A DNA stretch of 64,000 nt from Desertimonas sp963772825 (GTDB lineage Bacteria > Actinomycetota > Acidimicrobiia > Acidimicrobiales > Ilumatobacteraceae), in NCBI GenBank assembly GCA_963772825.1, contig CAVYYX010000014.1, forward strand, positions 186,001 through 250,000, written 5' to 3'. Of the stretch, positions 17,225-25,192 are shown in pieces (positions within the stretch are counted from its first letter, which is position 1; every line of letters starts with the position of its first letter). The notes beneath the pieces are model-generated. The model had not been told where the DNA came from. It did not search any database and saw nothing but the letters and a program-made list of their open reading frames with translations. Both the position numbers and the translations under genes were made by a program.

Positions 17225-18045
17225 TGGCCACCCTCACGACGCTGTCAGAGGCGATCGCCGAGCTCATCCACGACGGCGACACGCTGGCTCTCGAAGGCTT
17301 CACCCACCTCATCCCGGTCGCCGCCGGGCAGGAGATCATCCGTCAGGGCCGGGGCGACCTCACGGTCGCGCGGATGACTCCGGACATCGTCTACGACCAG
17401 TTGATCGGTGCCGGGTGCGTGCGCAAGCTGATCTTCTCGTGGGGCGGCAATCCCGGCGTCGGATCGTTGCACCGCTTCCGCGACGCCGTCGAGCACGGCT
17501 GGCCACGGGCGCTGGAGATCGAAGAGCACAGCCACGCCGGGATGGCCAACCGCTACGCCGCCGGTGCCTCCGGACTGCCGTTCGCCGTGCTGCGCGGCTA
17601 CCGCGGCACCGACCTCGCCGAGCACACCGCGACGCTGGCGACGATCACCTGCCCGTTCACGGGTGAGCAGCTCACCGCCGTTCCGGCGATCAACCCCGAC
17701 GTATCGATCATCCATGCCCAGCAGGCCGATGCCGCTGGCAACGTGATGCTGTGGGGAATCATCGGCGTGCAGAAGGAGGCCGTCCTCGCGGCGCGCCGGG
17801 CACTCGTCACCGTCGAGGAGGTCGTCGACGTGCTCGAGCCGCGACCGGGCGCCATCGTCATCCCGTCGTGGGCCGTGTCGCACGTCGCCGCCGTCCCGGG
17901 CGGGGCCCATCCGAGCTACGCCCAGGGCTACTCGAGACGCGACAACGACTACTACAGGGAGTGGGACCGCATCTCGTCGGACCGCGACCGCTTCACCGCC
18001 TGGCTGGAGACCAACGTGCTCGGCACCGCCGAGGTCACGACGTGA
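17224..18045 (+). CDS. pcaI: 3-oxoadipate CoA-transferase subunit A
   Basis: The 273-residue protein is a type I CoA-transferase alpha subunit: GDTLALEGFTHLIPVAAGQEIIR holds the CoA-binding glycine-rich loop, followed by KLIFSWGGNPGVGSLHRF and FTGEQLTAVPAINPDVSIIHAQQAD. With PcaJ it moves CoA from succinyl-CoA to beta-ketoadipate. The GTG start sits about 6 nt after a -10 element, so translation is probably leaderless. The subunit pair is separated by 99 bp holding a remarkable 19-bp hairpin instead of the usual tight junction. Confidence 0.88.
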   Translation: MATLTTLSEAIAELIHDGDTLALEGFTHLIPVAAGQEIIRQGRGDLTVARMTPDIVYDQLIGAGCVRKLIFSWGGNPGVGSLHRFRDAVEHGWPRALEIEEHSHAGMANRYAAGASGLPFAVLRGYRGTDLAEHTATLATITCPFTGEQLTAVPAINPDVSIIHAQQADAAGNVMLWGIIGVQKEAVLAARRALVTVEEVVDVLEPRPGAIVIPSWAVSHVAAVPGGAHPSYAQGYSRRDNDYYREWDRISSDRDRFTAWLETNVLGTAEVTT

Positions 18046-18060
18046 GCTGCGCCCGCCCTT

Positions 18061-18129
18061 TGGGGAAGATTCGTGTCAGACGCTGACACGAATCTTCCCC
18101 ACAAGCTGGATTGACACAGATCTTCCCCA
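18061..18129. repeat. 19-bp perfect palindrome plus half-copy between pcaI and pcaJ
   Basis: TGGGGAAGATTCGTGTCAG (18061-18079) and its exact complement at 18083-18101 form a hairpin with a 3-nt loop. A degenerate third arm, TGACACAGATCTTCCCCA, follows at 18112-18129, just before the pcaJ Shine-Dalgarno. It lies inside what should be one operon, so it may set the ratio of the two subunits, stabilise mRNA, or be a REP-like insertion. Confidence 0.75.
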
Positions 18130-18144
18130 GATGGAGGTGATGTC

Positions 18145-18987
18145 GTGAGCGAGTCGTTCAGTGCTGATGACGCGATGACCGTGGCCGCGGCGCGGTACCT
18201 GGCGGACGGGGCGGTGTGCTTCGTCGGCATCGGTCTGCCGTCGACCGCCGCCAACCTCGCCCGGCGGACGCACGCGCCGAACCTCGTATTGGTGTACGAG
18301 TCCGGCACGCTCGGGTCGAAGCCGGAGAACCTCCCGCTGTCGATCGGCGACGGCGAGCTGGCCGACACCGCGGACAGCGTGATCAGCGTGCCCGAGGTCT
18401 TCAACTACTGGCTGCAGCCCGGGCGGATCGACATCGGCTTCCTCAGCGGGGCGCAGATCGACCGCTTTGCCAACATCAACTCGACGGTGATCGGCAGCTA
18501 CGAGAGCCCGAAGGTCCGCCTCCCGGGAGCGGGCGGCGCTCCGGAGATCGCCGCCTCGTGCGGCGAGGTCGTCGTCCTCCTGCGCCACAGTCGCCGCGCC
18601 TTCGTGGAGCGCGTCGACTTCATCTCCTCGGTCGGCTTCGGCACAGGCCCCGGCTGTCGCGAGAAGTGGGGACTTCGCGGGCGCGGGCCCCAGGTTGTCG
18701 TCACCGACCTTGCCGTGCTGCGCCCCGACCCGGCGACCTGCGAGCTGACCCTCACCGCGCTGCAGCCGGGGGCGACCGTCGACGCCGCCCGTGAGGCGAC
18801 CGGCTGGGACCTCGCGGTCGCCGACGAGGTCGACGTCGTCCCGCCGCCAACCGCCGAGGAGCTGACGGTCCTTCGAGAGCTGCAAGCCACGTTGATGTCG
18901 TCAATGCGTTCCCCGGCCACGCAGGCCGCTGCTGACCGCTCACTCGCTGGCGCTCGCTCGCTCGCATCGGGGCACGAATCGGCATGA
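18145..18987 (+). CDS. pcaJ: 3-oxoadipate CoA-transferase subunit B
   Basis: The 280-residue subunit carries the catalytic Glu in LVYESGTLGSKPENLPLSIGDGEL (near residue 52) and the FLSGAQIDRFANINSTVIG and GAGGAPEIAASCGEVVVLL motifs of beta subunits. GGAGGTGA precedes the GTG at 18145. The last 25 or so residues (RSPATQAAADRSLAGARSLASG) are encoded by copy B of a dispersed repeat, so the C-terminus has been extended by non-coding-type DNA. The stop overlaps pobA as ATGA. Confidence 0.88.
   Translation: MSESFSADDAMTVAAARYLADGAVCFVGIGLPSTAANLARRTHAPNLVLVYESGTLGSKPENLPLSIGDGELADTADSVISVPEVFNYWLQPGRIDIGFLSGAQIDRFANINSTVIGSYESPKVRLPGAGGAPEIAASCGEVVVLLRHSRRAFVERVDFISSVGFGTGPGCREKWGLRGRGPQVVVTDLAVLRPDPATCELTLTALQPGATVDAAREATGWDLAVADEVDVVPPPTAEELTVLRELQATLMSSMRSPATQAAADRSLAGARSLASGHESA
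18903..18970 (-). repeat. Dispersed GGCC-hairpin repeat, copy B, inside the pcaJ 3' end
   Basis: This copy is in the same orientation as copies A and C (10518-10583, 30521-30589) and shares TGCGTTCCCCGGCCACGCAG exactly with copy A and CTCGCATCGG with copy C. Unlike the others it does not abut a minus-strand start codon. It is read through as the C-terminal codons of pcaJ, directly before the overlapping pobA start. Confidence 0.75.
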
Positions 18988-20183
18988 ACGTCCCCGTCGC
19001 GATCATCGGTGCCGGGCCGGCCGGCCTCGTCCTCGCCCACCTGCTCGCCGCCCGGGGCATCGACAGCGTGGTCCTCGAACGCCACGACCGCGAGTACGTC
19101 GAGCACCGCGTTCGCGCCGGCGTGCTCGAGCACCCGACCGTCGCCCTGCTCCGCGAGCTCGGCCTCGCCGATCGACTCGACCGTCAAGGACTCGCCCACC
19201 GGGGCATCGAGCTGGCCTTCGAGGGTCGCCGCCACCGACTCGACTTCAATGAGCTGGTCGGCCACTCGATCACGGTGTACGGCCAGCAGGAGATCGTCAA
19301 GGACCTCATCGCTGCCCGCCTCGCGGCTGGCGACCCGATCGTGTTCGAGGCGTCCGACGTCACGATCGACGAGATCGACGGCGACCATCCCGTCGTGCGC
19401 TACGTCGCCGACGGGGAGCAGCACGAGCTGCGCTGCCGCATCGTGGCCGGGTGCGACGGCTTCCACGGCGTGAGCCGCGACGTCCTCGCCGACCGCGTTG
19501 CGAAGCATGAGGTGTTCGATCGCGACTACCCGTTCGGCTGGCTGGGCATCCTCGCCGAGGCGGCACCGACGCTCGACGAGTTGATCTATTCGAGCCACGA
19601 CAACGGCTTTGCCCTCTACAGCATGCGTTCGCCGACGATCACCCGGTTGTACCTGCAAGTGCCCGCCGACGAGCGCATCGAGGAGTGGTCCGACGACCGC
19701 ATCTGGTCGGAGTTGGAGACGCGGCTGCCCACCGGCGACGGATTCTCGTTCAACACCGGACCGATCCTCGAGCGCGGGATCACGGCGATGCGCAGCTTCG
19801 TGTTCACGCCGATGCGCCACGGCAGCCTGGTGATCGCCGGCGACGCCGCGCACATCGTGCCGCCGACCGGCGCCAAGGGAATGAACCTGGCGATCGCCGA
19901 CGTCGCCGTGCTCGCCGAGATCCTCGACGACGTCATCACCCGGGGGCTCGACGAACGGCTCGACGACTACACGGCCGCCTGCCTCCGCCGCGTCTGGCGC
20001 TGCCAGCACTTCTCGTGGTGGATGACGTCGATGCTCCACCGCTTCGACGACGACCCCTTCCGCCGTCAGCTACAACTGTCCGAGCTGCGACTGGTCACGT
20101 CGTCGACGGCGGCGGCGACAATGCTTGCCGAGAACTACGTCGGGTTGGCCCTAGGGGAGAGTTTCGCAAGGAGTAACGCATGA
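18984..20183 (+). CDS. pobA: 4-hydroxybenzoate 3-monooxygenase
   Basis: The 399-residue flavoprotein has the FAD Rossmann motif VAIIGAGPAGLVLAHLL (residues about 5-21), the RVRAGVLEHPTVALLRELG substrate/FAD region, the DG motif GCDGFHGVSR near 155 and the second FAD motif GDAAHIVPPTGAKGMNLAI near 288. It hydroxylates 4-hydroxybenzoate to protocatechuate with NAD(P)H and O2, feeding PcaHG encoded next. It overlaps pcaJ upstream (ATGA) and pcaH downstream (ATGA), so all are one translationally coupled operon. Confidence 0.94.
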   Translation: MNVPVAIIGAGPAGLVLAHLLAARGIDSVVLERHDREYVEHRVRAGVLEHPTVALLRELGLADRLDRQGLAHRGIELAFEGRRHRLDFNELVGHSITVYGQQEIVKDLIAARLAAGDPIVFEASDVTIDEIDGDHPVVRYVADGEQHELRCRIVAGCDGFHGVSRDVLADRVAKHEVFDRDYPFGWLGILAEAAPTLDELIYSSHDNGFALYSMRSPTITRLYLQVPADERIEEWSDDRIWSELETRLPTGDGFSFNTGPILERGITAMRSFVFTPMRHGSLVIAGDAAHIVPPTGAKGMNLAIADVAVLAEILDDVITRGLDERLDDYTAACLRRVWRCQHFSWWMTSMLHRFDDDPFRRQLQLSELRLVTSSTAAATMLAENYVGLALGESFARSNA

Positions 20184-20905
20184 GTACCGCAGACACCATC
20201 GAGACGTTCGCGCCGGCTCCCCCGGACACCCATCCACCACTCGACTCGCCCGGCTATCGCTCCACCCATCTGCGCCACCCCAACCGCGAGCCGCTGCAAC
20301 TCGACATCGGCAAGCTCGACCGGGGCGAGCTCGGCGGGCCGCTGTTCGGCGAGGGCGTGGTCACCGACGCCGACGCCGACTTGACCATCGGTCCCGACGG
20401 CGAAGCGATCGGCCAACGGATCATCGTCACAGGGCGGCTGCTCGATGCCGGCGGCCGGCCGATCGCCAACTCGCTCGTCGAGTTGTGGCAGGCCAACGCC
20501 TCGGGCAGGTACCGCCACGTCAGCGATCGCTGGCCGGGCGCCCTCGACCCCAACTTCACCGGCAACGGTCGCTGCCTCACCGATGCCGACGGAACGTACC
20601 GCTTCACGACGATCCGTCCCGGCGCCTACCCATGGGGCAACCACCCCAACGCCTGGCGCCCTGCCCACCTGCACTTCTCGCTGTTCGGGCGATCCTTCAC
20701 CCAGCGGCTGGTCACCCAGATGTTCTTCCCCGACGATCCGCTGTTCTTCCAGGATCCGATCTACGCCGCCGTCCCGGAACGGTCCCGCCACGCGCTGATC
20801 TCGGCCTACGACCACGACACGACGATCGCCGAGTGGGCGCTCGGGTTCCGCTTCGACATCGTCCTGCGCGGCCCGGACCGCACACCGTTCGAGGGAGCTG
20901 ATTGA
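20180..20905 (+). CDS. pcaH: Protocatechuate 3,4-dioxygenase beta subunit
   Basis: The 241-residue intradiol dioxygenase subunit has the iron-ligand pattern of beta chains: GRYRHVSDRW holds the first Tyr, GAYPWGN the second, and RPAHLHFSLFG the two His ligands. ELWQANASG and the N-terminal helix that packs on the alpha chain are present. With PcaG it opens protocatechuate to 3-carboxy-cis,cis-muconate. It is 4-bp overlapped with pobA and abuts pcaG. Confidence 0.95.
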   Translation: MSTADTIETFAPAPPDTHPPLDSPGYRSTHLRHPNREPLQLDIGKLDRGELGGPLFGEGVVTDADADLTIGPDGEAIGQRIIVTGRLLDAGGRPIANSLVELWQANASGRYRHVSDRWPGALDPNFTGNGRCLTDADGTYRFTTIRPGAYPWGNHPNAWRPAHLHFSLFGRSFTQRLVTQMFFPDDPLFFQDPIYAAVPERSRHALISAYDHDTTIAEWALGFRFDIVLRGPDRTPFEGAD

Positions 20906-21415
20906 GTGAGTGAGCCGCTGACGCTGACACCGTCGCAGACGGTCGGACCCTTCCTGCACATCGCCCTCGCCGATCCGGCCCTGCGCTTCGCCGTCGTCGC
21001 CGACGCGCCGGGGGCGATCCACATCACCGGAACGCTCACCGACGGCGGTGGCTCGCCCGTGCCCGACGGGCTGATCGAGACCTGGCAAGCCGACGGCTTG
21101 TTCGCCCGCTGCCCGACCGACGACGACGGCCGGTACGAGATCTTCACGCGCAAGCCACCGGCCGCGCCGACCGTCGACGGCACGCCGCAGGCCCCGCACG
21201 TGTCGGTGTCGGTGTTCGCCCGCGGGCTGCTCGACCGGGTCGTGACCCGCATCTACTTTCCCGAGGACGCCGCCGCCAACGAGGCCGATCCGACGCTCAG
21301 CGCCGTCCCCGACGAGCGCCGCCACCTCCTTGTCGCGGCGGCTGACGGACCCGCGGCGTACCGCTTCGATGTGCGCCTCCAGGGTGACGGCGAGTCCGTG
21401 TTCCTGGCGATCTGA
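20906..21415 (+). CDS. pcaG: Protocatechuate 3,4-dioxygenase alpha subunit
   Basis: The 169-residue subunit begins LTLTPSQTVGPFLHIAL, typical of alpha chains, and shares the intradiol fold (ETWQADGLFARC, GRYEIFTRKPPA, PHVSVSVFARGLLDRVVTRIYF) but lacks the iron ligands. The GTG start follows the pcaH TGA with no gap. It completes the heterodimer and ends 5 bp from a convergent glycosyltransferase gene that interrupts the pca cluster. Confidence 0.94.
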   Translation: MSEPLTLTPSQTVGPFLHIALADPALRFAVVADAPGAIHITGTLTDGGGSPVPDGLIETWQADGLFARCPTDDDGRYEIFTRKPPAAPTVDGTPQAPHVSVSVFARGLLDRVVTRIYFPEDAAANEADPTLSAVPDERRHLLVAAADGPAAYRFDVRLQGDGESVFLAI

Positions 21416-21420
21416 TCGAT

Positions 21421-22617
21421 TCAGCGCGCGGCGCTGTCAGCGGGCTGCAGGACGTCGAGCACGTCAGCGGGATGCGGCAGCGCGGCAAGCTCGGCGCGGG
21501 TGGCCTCGACCGCCGGATGATCGTCCTCGAGAGCGACCTTGGCCAGCGTCGCCACGGCGTCCGCGGTCGCATCGCGCGGCTCGAGGACCGTCGCCAAGCC
21601 GGCGGCGGCCATCGCATCGGCGTTGTAGAACTGGTCGGCGCCCTTGGGTAACAACAGTTGCGGTGTGCCGGCGGCCAAGGCGGCGAGGATCGTGCCGCTG
21701 CCGCCGTGGTGCACGACGAGGTCGGCATGGTTCAGCACCTTGGGCTGGTCGACAAATGACTCGACGTGCACGTTGTCGGGCAGGCGGCCGAGACCCGAGC
21801 CATCGGCTGATCCGAGCGCCACGAGTAGGTCCGCGTCGATCGTGGACAGGCCATCGATCGCTGGTTGCAGCACTTCATCGGTCGCCACGATCGTGCCGAG
21901 CGTGAGGTAGATGAGCGGTCTCGTTCGCTGTCCGACCCATGACGGCACCGTGACCCCGGGTTCGGCGAACGGGACCGAGCGCATCCGCACCCGAGCCGGA
22001 TCGTCGATCACCTGCGGCTGGAGGACGTCGGGGAAGATGTCGAGGTAGACGTCACCGGTGAAGACGTCGAATCCGCCGGGCGACACCGAGTGGGCGGCCC
22101 ATAGCCGGTCGAGCCGGTCGCCGCAGAAGACTTCGAGCAAGTCTCGGGGCGGTCGCGGCGAGATGGCAGTACAGACAGCCCGGAGGCCGGCACGGCGAGC
22201 AGCGACAGCAGCACCGAGGTCGTAGTGCTCGTACACGACGACATCCGGTCGGTTCTCGGCAAGCAGCGGCACCAGGTCCGCCGCCGTGGCGCGAGCCATC
22301 ACGTCGATGAAGAAGCGGCCGCCCATCTCCGGATCGGGCCGGCCGTCGTCACCTCGCGGCATCTTCGCGGTGTCGTCACCCAGCAACGCTTCGTAGGCCT
22401 CGGCGAGCGTCATCCCGACGTCGAAGGTGGGGAAACCGAGCGCTTGCAGCCGCGCCACGAAGGTGCCGGCCGTGGCGAACGACACGTCGTGACCAGCTGC
22501 TCGCGCGGCGAGCGCTAGCGGAATCAGCGGATAGACGTGCCCGAACGCGGGGCGAGCGCAGAACAACACACGACGGGACGGGGCGCCGACGGCGACCGAG
22601 GTGAGCGCGGCCATCAA
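21421..22617 (-). CDS. GT1-like (MGT/UGT family) glycosyltransferase
   Basis: The 398-residue protein has an N-terminal acceptor domain (VLFCARPAFGHVYPLIPLALAARAAGHDV) and a C-terminal NDP-sugar domain with LIYLTLGTIVATDE and the donor signature ADLVVHHGGSGTILAALAAGTPQLLLPKGADQ, as in macrolide/polyene glycosyltransferases. It sits on the opposite strand between pcaG and pcaB and has no evident link to protocatechuate metabolism. A second, divergent family member is encoded at 33801. The acceptor is unknown. Confidence 0.88.
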   Translation of the reverse strand: MMAALTSVAVGAPSRRVLFCARPAFGHVYPLIPLALAARAAGHDVSFATAGTFVARLQALGFPTFDVGMTLAEAYEALLGDDTAKMPRGDDGRPDPEMGGRFFIDVMARATAADLVPLLAENRPDVVVYEHYDLGAAVAARRAGLRAVCTAISPRPPRDLLEVFCGDRLDRLWAAHSVSPGGFDVFTGDVYLDIFPDVLQPQVIDDPARVRMRSVPFAEPGVTVPSWVGQRTRPLIYLTLGTIVATDEVLQPAIDGLSTIDADLLVALGSADGSGLGRLPDNVHVESFVDQPKVLNHADLVVHHGGSGTILAALAAGTPQLLLPKGADQFYNADAMAAAGLATVLEPRDATADAVATLAKVALEDDHPAVEATRAELAALPHPADVLDVLQPADSAAR

Positions 22618-22936
22618 AGTTCCTCCGCGTCCACGCCAAAGGGGGGCGGCGACGACGCATGGTCACCAAACACCAATGCCGTCACGGAGTCATGGACGAC
22701 TCCTGGAGATCACGTGAAGAACTTCGATGCGGGGAGGCCGGACGCGATGAGGAGCACGACGAACCTGGTCACCAACGGGCTTGGTCGGAGCGTCGACGCC
22801 GGGTGCGGCTACACGCTCATTCGCCAAGCGACGTGGATGATCGACTCTCCGAACCGGCGTGGTCGGCCGCCCCGACCTGAGCGCCGCCGACGGATCTCAC
22901 CGCACCGCAGGCATCACCGTCTAGGTCGCGGTCGGT
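22618..22936. other. Divergent intergenic region between glycosyltransferase and pcaB
   Basis: No convincing gene was found in these 319 bp; short readings lack a Shine-Dalgarno or family pattern. It should hold promoters in both directions. An 18-bp dyad, GGAGTC-ATGGAC-GACTCC at 22686-22703, is the best operator candidate. The 11-bp IclR-regulon word seen before pcaI is not present here. Confidence 0.4.
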
Positions 22937-24043
22937 GTGCCCGCTACGTTGTCCGGCATCGGCCCGTTCGACCATCTCGTCGCCCGCGGCGCGGTCGCCG
23001 AAGCGACGTCGGCGGCGGCGTGGCTGCACGCCCAGCTCGATGTCGAAGCGGCCCTCGCCGCAGCGCAGGCTGCCGCCGGCGAGATCCCCGCGGACGCCGC
23101 TGAGGCGATCGTCGCGGCGTGCCGGACCCTCGATCTCGACCTCGCCGCTCTGGGCGCGGCGACGGAGCGCAATGGCGTCCCGGTGATCGGCCTCGTCGAG
23201 CAACTGCGCGGCGCCGTCGGCGACGCCGCCCGATTCGTGCACCACGGATCGACGAGCCAGGACATCATGGACACGGCGGCGATGGTCGTCGCCGTGCGGG
23301 CCGGAGCGCTGACCGCCGACGTTCTCGACCAGGCGCTTGGTCTCGTCGACGCGCTGTCGACGTCCGACGGGGCGACGCCGATGATCGGTCGCACGCTCGG
23401 CCAGTTCGCCCTGCCGACGACGTTCACCAACGTGACCGGGCGTTGGCGGCGCGGCCTCGTCGAGGCGGCCGGAGCACTGCGCACGCTGGCGGCCGAGTTG
23501 CCGGTGCAGCTCGGCGGGCCGGTGGGCGACGAGTCGTCGTACGGGCCGCACGGTGCGGAGATCGCCGCCGGCGTGGCCGAGCGACTCGGCCTCGCCGTTC
23601 CCGACGGACCCTGGTCGACGGTGCGCACACCGATCGCCCGGCTCGCCGGCGCGTGGGGCGTTGTCGGCACTGTCGTCGGCGACGTGGCCACCCAACTCGT
23701 CGCCCTGATGGCGAGCGATGTGGGCGAGCTGGCCGAGCGCGCCGACGATGCTGGCGGCTCCTCGTCGATGTCCCACAAGCGCAACCCGGTCGCGGCGATC
23801 TCGGCTCGCGCCGCCGCCCTGCAGGTGCCCGGCCACGTTGCCACGCTGCTGCACGCGGCCGGCGGTCATGACTTCGAGCGGGCGTCCGGCGCCTGGCATG
23901 CCGAGTGGCCGGCGCTCAACTCGTTGATGCGGGCCGGCGGGGCGGCTGCCGACTGGCTGGTGACGAGCCTGCGACGCGTCGAGGTGGATACCGACCGCAT
24001 GGCCACCAACGTGAAGGTGGCGGAACAGGAGCGCAACGGATGA
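22937..24043 (+). CDS. pcaB: 3-carboxy-cis,cis-muconate cycloisomerase
   Basis: The 368-residue protein belongs to the fumarase/aspartase superfamily. It shows the VHHGSTSQDIMDTA region (residues about 99-112), RTLGQFALPTTFTNV with the active-site loop, and the family signature GGSSSMSHKRNPVAAI near 275. It lactonises 3-carboxy-muconate to gamma-carboxymuconolactone. It is shorter than the roughly 450-residue proteobacterial enzymes because it lacks much of the C-terminal domain, a form common in actinobacteria. The start is GTG; the stop overlaps pcaD. Confidence 0.93.
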   Translation: MPATLSGIGPFDHLVARGAVAEATSAAAWLHAQLDVEAALAAAQAAAGEIPADAAEAIVAACRTLDLDLAALGAATERNGVPVIGLVEQLRGAVGDAARFVHHGSTSQDIMDTAAMVVAVRAGALTADVLDQALGLVDALSTSDGATPMIGRTLGQFALPTTFTNVTGRWRRGLVEAAGALRTLAAELPVQLGGPVGDESSYGPHGAEIAAGVAERLGLAVPDGPWSTVRTPIARLAGAWGVVGTVVGDVATQLVALMASDVGELAERADDAGGSSSMSHKRNPVAAISARAAALQVPGHVATLLHAAGGHDFERASGAWHAEWPALNSLMRAGGAAADWLVTSLRRVEVDTDRMATNVKVAEQERNG

Positions 24044-24810
24044 CCGAGCTCAACGTCGTCGACATCGGCGACCCGCACCGTCCACCGATCGTGTGGCTCG
24101 GCTCGTTGGGCAGCTCGACGGCGATGTGGGATCGGCAGGTCGCCGTGTTCGGCGCCACGCATCGATGTTTGCTGATCGACCATCCGGGCCACGGCGCCAG
24201 TCCCCCGTCAACAGGACCGTTGTCGATCGCCGACCTGGGTGTCGACGTCGTCGCCGCTCTCGACCGCAGTGGAGTGGACCGAGCCCACCTCGTCGGGCTG
24301 TCGCTCGGCGCGATGGTCGCCATGTGGCTCGCCGCCGAACACTCCGATCGCGTCGACCGACTCACGCTGATGTGCACAACCGCCCATTTCGAGGACCCGG
24401 CGCCGTGGCACGAGCGCGCGGCGACCGTGCGCGCCGGTGGAACGCGGGGCCTCGCCGACACGATCGTGAGCCGCTGGCTGACGCCGGACTACGCCGCAGC
24501 CCACCCCGACGAGGTCGCCACCTTCGTGGCGATGATCAACGCCAACGACGGCGAGAGCTACGCCGGATGTTGTGAGGCGATCGCGGCGATGGACCAGCGT
24601 CCGAAGCTGTCGGACATCGGCGCGCCGACCCTCGTGATCGGCGGCCGGCTCGATCCGGCGACGCCGCCGATCCATCAGCAGACGATCGCCGACGGTATCG
24701 GCGGCAGCCGGCTGGAGCTCGTCGATGCCGCCCACTTCGCCAACTGGGAGCTAGCCGGCGACGTCAACCGCCTGCTCGCCGCCCACCTCGACGGGTCGAA
24801 CGATGACTGA
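24040..24810 (+). CDS. pcaD: 3-oxoadipate enol-lactonase
   Basis: The 256-residue alpha/beta-hydrolase has IVWLGSLGSSTAMWDRQ as oxyanion loop, nucleophile HLVGLSLGAMVAMWLA (Ser near 92), an acid in IGGRLDPATPP and His in DAAHFANWE. The MTELNVVDIGDPHRPP start and neighbours identify it as the lactonase that makes beta-ketoadipate. It starts as ATGA with pcaB and overlaps pcaC by 8 bp, so pcaBDC is one operon. In some actinobacteria pcaD and pcaC are fused (pcaL); here they are separate. Confidence 0.93.
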   Translation: MTELNVVDIGDPHRPPIVWLGSLGSSTAMWDRQVAVFGATHRCLLIDHPGHGASPPSTGPLSIADLGVDVVAALDRSGVDRAHLVGLSLGAMVAMWLAAEHSDRVDRLTLMCTTAHFEDPAPWHERAATVRAGGTRGLADTIVSRWLTPDYAAAHPDEVATFVAMINANDGESYAGCCEAIAAMDQRPKLSDIGAPTLVIGGRLDPATPPIHQQTIADGIGGSRLELVDAAHFANWELAGDVNRLLAAHLDGSNDD

Positions 24811-25174
24811 CAAGCGCTACGAGGCTGGGATGCGAGTGCGCCGCGAAGTGCTCGGCGACGAGCACGTCGATCGGGCCAACGCGGCGATCACCCCGCTCGA
24901 TGCCGACTTCCAGCGGTTCATCACCGAGACGGCGTGGGGATCGGTGTGGACCCGCGACGAGCAACTCGACCGCCGCACCCGATCGTTCGTGACGATCGCC
25001 CTGCTCACCGCCCTGCGGATGGAGAACGAGCTGGCGATGCACATCCGCGCCGGGCTACGCAACGGCCTGACTCCCGCCGAGATCACCGAGGTGATCCTGC
25101 ACACCGCGGTGTACGCCGGGATCCCCGCCGCCAACTCGGCGATCGCCGTCGCCAAGCAAGTCCTCGCCGATTGA
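24803..25174 (+). CDS. pcaC: 4-carboxymuconolactone decarboxylase
   Basis: The 123-residue protein is a single CMD domain with ADFQRFITETAWGSVWTRDEQLDRRTRSFVTIALLTAL and the active-site region ENELAMHIRAGLRNGLTPAEITEVILHTAVYAGIPAANSA. It decarboxylates gamma-carboxymuconolactone to the enol-lactone. It lacks the CxxC of AhpD-like relatives, as expected for PcaC. The 3' end meets the convergent carboxylase gene 11 bp away across a small hairpin. Confidence 0.94.
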   Translation: MTDKRYEAGMRVRREVLGDEHVDRANAAITPLDADFQRFITETAWGSVWTRDEQLDRRTRSFVTIALLTALRMENELAMHIRAGLRNGLTPAEITEVILHTAVYAGIPAANSAIAVAKQVLAD

Positions 25175-25192
25175 GGTCTGCCCAATCAATCG
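25168..25192. terminator. Short bidirectional hairpin between pcaC and carboxylase
   Basis: CGATTGA and TCAATCG are perfect 7-bp arms around 11 nt. The stop codon of each convergent gene lies inside an arm, because both proteins end in Asp-stop. The arms are short, so termination is only a suggestion. Confidence 0.35.

Noticed and set aside
18498..20039. A 513-codon frame antisense to pcaJ and pobA
   Set aside because: It shadows two clearly identified genes and lacks any recognisable domain.
22659..22880. A 73-codon frame in the gap before pcaB
   Set aside because: There is no ribosome binding site, its composition is Arg/Glu/His-rich, and it crosses the expected promoter region.
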